DNA of 10,489 nucleotides from Candidatus Micrarchaeum sp. (lineage in GTDB: Archaea > SpSt-1190 > DYHY01). The notes beneath the pieces were generated by a model, which was not told the origin of the DNA, ran no database searches, and worked only from the letters and a program-made list of their open reading frames with translations. The translations under genes and the position numbers were made by a program. Shown one piece after another: positions 6,032-10,489 of this stretch; the stretch's first letter is position 1, and each line of letters opens with the position of its first letter. The DNA lies in assembly GCA_020723935.1 (NCBI GenBank), contig DYHY01000008.1, positions 21,602 through 32,090 on the forward strand, read 5' to 3'.

Positions 6032-6040
6032 CAATTTAAG
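6032..6040 (-). promoter_or_regulatory. TATA box for the 98-residue membrane protein
   Basis: The minus strand reads CTTAAATTG; 26 bases downstream is the A of ATG 6010, so the message would start at the codon itself. This decides the start against the upstream in-frame ATG at 6067. Confidence 0.55.
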
Positions 6041-6063
6041 GCTTTTCCCGCCGGGGCCCCCTT

Positions 6064-6558
6064 TCAACGGAAAAGGCGGATGAACATTCTGCGCTTTGGC
6101 GGCTCTTCGGCAGGAGGCTCGGGAGGGGCTGTTTCCTCCACAGGGCTTCCGGAGCCAAGCTGGGAATCGTCCCTGCGCGCGGCGGCTAGGCTCCTGTACC
6201 TCTGGTAGAGCCTCTCCACGTTCCTCTCAGTGACGTGGTCGCCGTGGTGGCGGAAGCCGCCCCCGAAGGCGCGCGGGATGTGCAGTATCTCGTGGACGAG
6301 GGTCCTCTCCTTCTCGTCCGCAGGCAGGCGGTCGTACGCCTCGCTTATGACCTCGATGAGGTAGTGGGCCTTCTTTCCCATCGCCGCCTGTCAGATGCGC
6401 GGCAGGGCGTAGCAGCGGGCGAGGGTGCGCCGGGCCTGGGAGCCGGTCGAGCGCACGCAGAAGACGCGCTCCATGTCGACGTGCTCGAGGCCCAGGGTCG
6501 CGACTATGTCGGAAACCTTCCTCCTGATGTCCTCGGCTTCGTAGAACCTTATAGTCAT
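6064..6558 (-). pseudogene. Predicted HExxH metallopeptidase, interrupted by an in-frame TGA
   Basis: Two ORFs in one frame make up one archaeal predicted metallopeptidase. The first runs from ATG 6558 for 55 codons (ending CYALPRI) to TGA at 6391-6393. The frame then continues QAAMGKK, and an ATG at 6381 could start the 105-residue second part. That part holds LIEVISEAYDRLP and the zinc motif HEILH, whose residues would be His89, Glu90 and His93 of the full frame, followed by FRHH with a possible third ligand. Relatives as I recall them read PRIWQ at the junction, so TGA stands where TGG (Trp) is expected. The uninterrupted length, 164 residues, fits the family. After the domain comes a Pro/Glu-rich tail. 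The gene begins seven bases after the S2 stop and is probably co-transcribed. A nonsense mutation or a base error is most likely. Confidence 0.85.
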
Positions 6559-6565
6559 GCTTCGC

Positions 6566-7144
6566 CTAGAGCTCGACGAACTCTTCCGGAGTGACTGAGA
6601 GGTCCAGGTTCTTCTGGAGCTCCCCGCGCTCCCGGAGGACGTACGTCGCGAGGGCCCAGTAGAGCATCCCGAGAGACTTCTTGCCCTTGTTGTTTCCCGG
6701 GATTATCAGGTCCACGTTCTCGCGGGTGTTGTTCGTGTCGCAGAAGGCGACGACCGGGAGCCCTAGCTGCTTTGCCTCCGTGACCGCCTGGCGATCAACG
6801 AGGGGATCCGCCACGACCACGATCTCGGCCTCTGTGAAGTCCGGCGATTCGGGGTTCGTGAGCGATCCGGGCATGAACCTGCCCGCTATCGAGCGGGCCC
6901 CTATGAGCTCGGAGAACTTCTTCGCGACGCCCTGGGCGTAATCGCGCGCCGCGACGACGAGGATCCCGTTGGGATTGTACTTTGCGAGGAACTTCCCAGC
7001 CGTCTGCAGGCGCTCGTCGACCTTCTGGATGTTCATGACCGCGAGGCCGTCGGAGCGGATCTTGTAGACGAACTCCTCCATGTCCTTCCTCCTCTTCTGC
7101 GTGCCGATGTGGACCCCGAAGGCGAGGAACTTGTCCTGTTTCAT
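6566..7144 (-). CDS. rps2: Small ribosomal subunit protein S2 (uS2), archaeal type
   Basis: A component of the 30S subunit that binds on the solvent side of the head-body junction. At 192 residues it carries the archaeal/eukaryotic S2 signatures FGVHIGTQKRRKDM (9-22), VMNIQKVDERL, ILVVAARDYAQ, GRFMPGSLTNP, the strand IVVVADPLVDRQAVTEA, GLPVVAFCDTNNTRENVDL and IIPGNNKGKKSLGMLYW. It lacks a long C-terminal extension. The frame is open to 7222, but ATG 7144 begins at the conserved N-terminus and a TATA box centred near 7178 gives a leader of about seven bases. Here it stands alone rather than in the common archaeal operon with RNA polymerase subunits and enolase. The metallopeptidase follows directly. 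Confidence 0.97.
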   Translation of the reverse strand: MKQDKFLAFGVHIGTQKRRKDMEEFVYKIRSDGLAVMNIQKVDERLQTAGKFLAKYNPNGILVVAARDYAQGVAKKFSELIGARSIAGRFMPGSLTNPESPDFTEAEIVVVADPLVDRQAVTEAKQLGLPVVAFCDTNNTRENVDLIIPGNNKGKKSLGMLYWALATYVLRERGELQKNLDLSVTPEEFVEL

Positions 7145-7173
7145 TGTGGTATCGGAGAAGGCCCAAAGAAGGC

Positions 7174-7182
7174 GGTTTTTAA
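7174..7182 (-). promoter_or_regulatory. TATA box for rps2
   Basis: The minus strand reads CTTAAAAAC. Initiation about 26 bases downstream falls near 7151, just before ATG 7144. Confidence 0.6.
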
Positions 7183-7269
7183 GCTTTTTTAGGACGGTTT
7201 TGGAAGCTCGGCGCCAAAACAATCCTGCGCTTCCCTTGCCAGTCCGAAACGGCCGGAGACGGTGAAAAC

Positions 7270-7277
7270 CATTTATT
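7270..7277 (+). promoter_or_regulatory. TATA box for the 149-residue membrane protein
   Basis: CATTTATT/ATTTATTG is centred near 7274; initiation near 7300 leaves about four bases before ATG 7304. It is divergent from the rps2 promoter. Confidence 0.5.
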
Positions 7278-7303
7278 GAGCGCGCGCTGTTGGCGGGTCC
7301 AAG

Positions 7304-7753
7304 ATGAGCGGGGTTCTGATTTCAGGGCCGGCCAGGCCATCCGTTTTCCAGGTTCTTGCAGTGGCATTTTCCGCCATTTTCGCGTTCATTCTGCTTGCCA
7401 AGATATCGAGCGCGTTCCGGCTGCAGATGTGGGCCGTGCTCGCCCTCGGCGCGCTCGTTTGCTTTCTGGTTTATTATTTCCTAAAACAGCGGTCAAGAGC
7501 CGGGCGGAGGCAACGGCAACGCCCGTTCCTTCCTCGCGGAATGAGGTACAAAGCCCAAGCCATCTTCGAGAAGGGCGTCGGCATTTTCAGGCGAAGGACC
7601 GGACGGCTCCCTAACCGGAACGAGATAGTTCGGATAGCGATAACCTCCAGTCACATCCTGATCAAGCGGAGAGGCGCGAGAGGGCATCTTATTCGGCAAA
7701 TGATCCGGAAGTACTTGCTTGAGCGACAAGGAATATCTTATAGGATGCGCTAG
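7304..7753 (+). CDS. Two-helix membrane protein with basic C-terminal domain
   Basis: This 149-residue protein is not recognised. Two hydrophobic helices at about 13-34 and 41-61 (VLALGALVCFLVYYFL) are followed by a very Arg-rich linker (62-75) and a compact basic domain of about 70 residues. That domain contains GRLPNRNEIVRIAITSSHI, RGARGHLIRQMIRKYLLE and a final RMR. The charge suggests the domain sits in the cytoplasm against nucleic acid, ribosome or membrane phosphates, which is inference. ATG 7304 is supported by a TATA box about 30 bases upstream. Codon choice is noticeably less GC-biased than in neighbouring genes, which hints at a recently acquired or fast-evolving gene. No partner gene is close. 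Confidence 0.75.
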   Translation: MSGVLISGPARPSVFQVLAVAFSAIFAFILLAKISSAFRLQMWAVLALGALVCFLVYYFLKQRSRAGRRQRQRPFLPRGMRYKAQAIFEKGVGIFRRRTGRLPNRNEIVRIAITSSHILIKRRGARGHLIRQMIRKYLLERQGISYRMR

Positions 7754-8059
7754 ATTCTTTTTGTGCTGAGACATAGAGAAGGAAACGCGGAATCTAGGTA
7801 GGCAGACAATGGCTGCTCTGTAAGTCGTTACTTATGCGAACCCGCCGGACATACTGAGGATGACCAGTAAGGAGGCGGCCAAGAAGAGGATAAACCGGAT
7901 GAGGCTTTGGAGGATGAAGAAGAGGATTAAGGAACTGAATAACGTAAGGTTGACAGACAAACTGTTCATTCAACTAATTGGATGCCCAATACTTCATGAA
8001 CCTCTCGAATAGCACTTTGTTATTTAGGCCCCTTTACAACGATATGGATACTTGAACCT
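7754..8059. other. AT-richer intergenic stretch, one possible small ORF
   Basis: Between the membrane protein gene and the exosome terminator the base composition drops towards AT. It holds one possible 50-residue ORF (7860-8012) and a weak hairpin set with outer arms GTTCAT/ATGAAC and inner arms ATTGG/CCAAT at about 7965-8002. No known RNA, repeat array or mobile-element ends were recognised. Confidence 0.4.
7860..8012 (+). CDS. Possible 50-residue basic protein
   Basis: ATG 7860 opens 50 codons ending at TAG. The first half is strongly basic and helix-prone (KEAAKKRINRMRLWRMKKR); the second is hydrophobic (LFIQLIGCPILHE). A weak A/T-rich box (ACTTATG, about 7829-7835) lies some 26 bases upstream, which would allow a leaderless message, and GAGG directly abuts the ATG. 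I recognise no family. The stretch could equally be non-coding. Confidence 0.35.
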   Translation: MTSKEAAKKRINRMRLWRMKKRIKELNNVRLTDKLFIQLIGCPILHEPLE

Positions 8060-8124
8060 CAAAAAATAAACTTTGAACGAAAAAAATATAGATTCGGGAG
8101 CCCGTCTCCTTTCCGGGCCCCCGG
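8060..8124 (-). terminator. Hairpin plus T-tracts ending the exosome operon
   Basis: Starting 15 bases after the rrp42 stop, 8114-8124 pairs with 8094-8104 (ten or so pairs, one A/C mismatch, nine-base loop). On the minus strand it is followed by a run of seven Ts at about 8080-8087 and another T-rich run near 8061-8066. Archaeal polymerase terminates at T-tracts, so this is a good terminator. Confidence 0.65.
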
Positions 8125-8138
8125 TTTTTCCCTGAGCC

Positions 8139-8924
8139 TTAAGGCAGAACCTTCCGGAGCTCCTTCGCGTGCCTGATCGAGTCCTCGATCATCCAGATGA
8201 TCTCGGTGTCGGTGAAGCCTGCGACGCCCCCCTTCTGGATGGCGCACACCTCGTCCTTGTCGTTGATCCCGACGGTGAAGCGGCAGCTCATTATCGCCTC
8301 CTCGTCGACCGTCGGGTCCACGATGAGCTTCGTCCCGATCTTGGCGTGGGTGACTCCTATCGCCTTGCCGTTCACCGGAACCGGGGCGGTCAGGTTCTCG
8401 TAGCCCGCCGTCTGCGTCTCGGCGTCGTATGTCGGCATCTTGGCCGTCAGGAGCGCCGCCATGCCGGCCAAAACGCCGGCGTCAATCAGGTTCCCGTCCA
8501 TGTCCAGGGTGTAGAGGTCCAGGTAGAGCATCCAGACCTTCTCCTTGGGCGTGATGCAGAGGGCCTTGGTGTCTATTATCCCGGACTCGCGTATGACGCG
8601 ATCCACCACCCGCGCGAACTCAACGCTCGCCGCGGAGGGCGGCCCCTTCTCGAAGTCGGAGCTCGCTATCGGCGCCATCTCGGCGCCCGTCGCCAGCACC
8701 CCTTCGTCCTGCTTGTCGGGGTAGGGCGTCCCGACCACGAGCTTCACGCCGGCCAGTATCTTGGTGAGGCCTAGCTCGATCAGGGCGCTCCCTTGGGCGT
8801 TCGGGACTATCCCCGTCGTTATCTTCGCGTTCCTGAACTGGTCTATTGTCCTTCCGTCCAGGCGCGCATTCGCTTCGACGAGGTCGATGATCGTCTTCTT
8901 GGTTATTTCGCTTGTGAGAGCCAT
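8139..8924 (-). CDS. rrp42: Exosome complex subunit Rrp42
   Basis: The non-catalytic RNase PH-type subunit of the archaeal exosome. It pairs with Rrp41 to form the hexameric ring that degrades and polyadenylates RNA from the 3' end. The 261 residues begin with the expected helical segment and ARLDGRTIDQFRNAKITTG (20-38). They continue with ALIELGLTKILAGVKLVVG, the family block SSDFEKGPPSAASVEFARVVDRVIRE, and the C-terminal strands TVGINDKDEVCAIQKGG. The length is normal. ATG 8924 lies one base after the rrp41 TGA, with GGAGGT nine bases upstream inside the rrp41 end, which shows coupled translation. It is the last gene of the operon here: a terminator follows rather than the ribosomal protein L37Ae and RNA polymerase P genes seen in many archaea. 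Confidence 0.98.
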   Translation of the reverse strand: MALTSEITKKTIIDLVEANARLDGRTIDQFRNAKITTGIVPNAQGSALIELGLTKILAGVKLVVGTPYPDKQDEGVLATGAEMAPIASSDFEKGPPSAASVEFARVVDRVIRESGIIDTKALCITPKEKVWMLYLDLYTLDMDGNLIDAGVLAGMAALLTAKMPTYDAETQTAGYENLTAPVPVNGKAIGVTHAKIGTKLIVDPTVDEEAIMSCRFTVGINDKDEVCAIQKGGVAGFTDTEIIWMIEDSIRHAKELRKVLP

Positions 8925-8925
8925 T

Positions 8926-9651
8926 TCACTCGTACCTCCTCTTGATGGCGGCCTTCTGCATCTCGTAGATCTCCCTGCAAGCCTTCTTCGCCATGGCCAT
9001 CCCGGCCCGCATCTCGTCTATCTTGAGGTTGCCGTCCATCTGCATCAGGGTGAACTGGTCGATGTTGGGCATGTAGGCGACCGCGCAGTCGGCGAGGCCG
9101 AAGTTGTCCTCCGGCTTGTCCATGTCGACCGCGACGACCTCCTCGCCGTTCTCCCCGTAGAGCTTCCCGAAGGAAACCGCCGTCACCATGTCCTTCATCG
9201 GGATCCCGGCATCCGCCAGAGCGACCGAGGCGGCAGTCAGAGCCGTGACCCTCGTGCTCGCATCCGCTTGGATCACTTCCATGAAGATGTCTATCGCCGT
9301 CTTGGGGAACCTTTCGACGAGTATCGCCGCCTCAAGAGCCTGCGCCGAGACCTTGGATATCTCGGTGGACCTCCTGTCGAGGCCAGGCCTTCTCCTTTCG
9401 GAGTCGACCGAGAACGATTCCATGTTGTAGGTGCAGCGCACGAGCGCCTTTGTGTCCTGCATCTCGTGCTTGGGATGGACCTCGCGGGGCCCGTGGACCC
9501 CGACGACCACCTTGGTCTTCCCGCATTCGATGTAGCAGCTCCCGTCCGCCTTGTCCAGGAACCCCGCTATCATCTTCATCGGCCTGACGTCGCCCGGGGT
9601 CCTCCCGTCGAGCCTGATGCCGTTCTTTATGAGCCATGCGGGTTTATCCAT
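8926..9651 (-). CDS. rrp41: Exosome complex exonuclease subunit Rrp41
   Basis: The catalytic RNase PH-type subunit, a phosphate-dependent 3'-5' exoribonuclease. Motifs from ATG 9651 are NGIRLDGR (10-17), the RNA-binding SERRRPGLDRRSTEIS (84-99), the phosphate-binding region ADASTRVTALTAASVALADAG (129-149) and NFGLADCAVAYMP (183-195), whose Asp188 matches the catalytic Asp of the family. The usual GGTR of the phosphate loop is here ASTR, a small departure. ATG 9651 was chosen over 9669 because it starts at the conserved MDKPAWLIKNG and has GGAGGA about ten bases upstream. It overlaps the rrp4 end by eight bases. The product is 241 residues, normal for the family. Confidence 0.98.
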   Translation of the reverse strand: MDKPAWLIKNGIRLDGRTPGDVRPMKMIAGFLDKADGSCYIECGKTKVVVGVHGPREVHPKHEMQDTKALVRCTYNMESFSVDSERRRPGLDRRSTEISKVSAQALEAAILVERFPKTAIDIFMEVIQADASTRVTALTAASVALADAGIPMKDMVTAVSFGKLYGENGEEVVAVDMDKPEDNFGLADCAVAYMPNIDQFTLMQMDGNLKIDEMRAGMAMAKKACREIYEMQKAAIKRRYE

Positions 9652-10411
9652 ATTCGAAGTCTCCTCCATCGTTGTTCTGCTGCGGTCCCTGCTGCTGTTG
9701 CTGAGGCCTCTCCTCCTCCGGAGGAAGCCCGAGGGACGAGCGGATCCTGTTCGTGAGGCCGCTGGTGTGCGCCTCCGCCTCTATCTGCCTGATCGTCCTG
9801 ATCGCGAGGGCCTCGCTCTTCCTGTTCTGCCCCTTGACCCAGACGCGCCCGTTCTGGCCGACGAGGATGTTGCACCCGGTGGCCTCCTTGAGCGTCCTTA
9901 TCATGCTCCCGCCCCTGCCGATGACCCTGGGCACCTTGGCGGAAGCCATCTCGAAGACGTGGCCGCCCTGCAGCTTCTGCAGGCCCGGCCCCCTCATTGA
10001 GACGTTCGTGTTCATCTGGCTGTCCACGAGCGCGACCCGCGCGAGAATCGTGTCGCCGATTGCGAAGAAGTCCGTCATGTCGTTCTTCCTCGTGTCGATG
10101 TAGGATTCCGAAGCCTCTGATATCGGCAGGACCGCCCCGTAGGGGCTGTTCACCTCAACCGACCAGTTCGAGAAGCGGACCCCGTCCACGACCCCTATCA
10201 CGACGTCCCCTTCCCTGGGAAGGTACTTTCCTCCCAGCGGGATGACTTTCACAAGCCTGCCTTTCTCCTCAAGGATTCCAAGGACGCTTGCGCGTATCTC
10301 CTCTCCGGCGCGGTATGTTCCGTCGCCGGGAAGCATGTCCATGCCCTTTGCCAAGGGCTGCCCGGGCACGACGATCTCTCTTGCGGCGCCGGGGTTTCCT
10401 TCTGCTGCCAT
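9644..10411 (-). CDS. rrp4: Exosome RNA-binding cap subunit Rrp4
   Basis: A cap protein that sits on the Rrp41-Rrp42 ring and feeds RNA into it. The 255 residues show an N-terminal domain (about 10-65, REIVVPGQPLA and GKYLPREGDVVIG), an S1 domain (about 66-145, DGVRFSNWSVEVNSPYGAVL to NVSMRGPG) and a KH domain (about 150-215) with the RNA-binding loop IGRGG at 164-168. The tail after 230 is disordered, rich in Gln and Asn, and acidic at its end (GGDFEYG). ATG 10411 is preceded by GGGTGA with an eight to ten base gap. No TATA box is evident upstream, so it probably belongs to a longer transcript that enters from the right edge, where an SBDS gene would be usual. Confidence 0.97.
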   Translation of the reverse strand: MAAEGNPGAAREIVVPGQPLAKGMDMLPGDGTYRAGEEIRASVLGILEEKGRLVKVIPLGGKYLPREGDVVIGVVDGVRFSNWSVEVNSPYGAVLPISEASESYIDTRKNDMTDFFAIGDTILARVALVDSQMNTNVSMRGPGLQKLQGGHVFEMASAKVPRVIGRGGSMIRTLKEATGCNILVGQNGRVWVKGQNRKSEALAIRTIRQIEAEAHTSGLTNRIRSSLGLPPEEERPQQQQQGPQQNNDGGDFEYG

Positions 10412-10489
10412 GTGTTTCTTTTCACCCTTGTATTTCGTTTTTTCTCTCTTTCGAGCGTGATTTCCGCGACCGGGGCGCCGCTCAGATGG

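Noticed and set aside
6391-6393. TGA as selenocysteine or as a genome-wide Trp codon
   Set aside because: The expected residue is Trp, not Cys, so selenocysteine does not fit. Several other genes here appear to end at TGA, so a changed code is not supported.
10482-10489. End of an upstream gene (SBDS would be expected)
   Set aside because: A TGA at 10482-10484 on the minus strand could be its stop, but only one further codon is visible, so no gene can be supported.
1-10489. CRISPR array, tRNA, rRNA, insertion sequence or toxin-antitoxin pair
   Set aside because: No regularly spaced direct repeats, T-loop signature, transposase or paired small genes of these kinds were found.

Overview
The window is from an archaeon. 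It carries the archaeal exosome genes (rrp4, rrp41, rrp42), an archaeal-type ribosomal protein S2, a TrmB-family regulator and repeated TATA-type promoters about 26 bp upstream of start codons, several giving almost leaderless transcripts. The DNA is visibly GC-rich and uses AGG (Arg) and ATA (Ile) freely. The lineage cannot be fixed from this sequence. A small-genome DPANN-type or an uncultivated euryarchaeal genome would both fit. No CRISPR array, insertion sequence, tRNA or rRNA was seen.

Layout. 1-1055 (minus): an MFS transporter interrupted by one frameshift near 740 and running off the left edge. 1108-1398 (minus): a small acidic hypothetical protein. 1399-1823: a gene-poor stretch packed with inverted repeats. 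1824-2799 (minus): a TrmB-type regulator followed after 13 bases of spacing and a short leader by a 53-residue four-cysteine protein. 2800-2903: a divergent promoter region with a 9-bp inverted repeat that could be the TrmB operator. 2904-3137 (plus): a two-helix membrane protein. 3174-4643 (plus): pyruvate kinase. 4716-5675 (plus): thioredoxin reductase. 5714-6010 (minus): a one-helix membrane protein. 6064-6558 (minus): a predicted metallopeptidase cut by an in-frame TGA. 6566-7144 (minus): ribosomal protein S2. 7304-7753 (plus): a basic two-helix membrane protein of unknown family, then an AT-richer stretch with one possible 50-residue ORF. 8139-10411 (minus): the exosome operon rrp4-rrp41-rrp42, ending at a hairpin plus T-tract terminator.

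How the parts fit. Rrp4, Rrp41 and Rrp42 form one complex: a hexameric RNase PH-type ring with an RNA-binding cap. S2 and the metallopeptidase are probably co-transcribed. Pyruvate kinase and thioredoxin reductase each have their own TATA box. The TrmB regulator, its four-Cys partner and the divergent membrane protein look like a small regulatory unit of unknown input.

No clearly new multi-gene system is visible. The points most worth a second look are the TGA replacing what should be a conserved Trp in the metallopeptidase, the putative TrmB operator with its unannotated four-Cys partner gene, and the structured intergenic region at 1524-1711.
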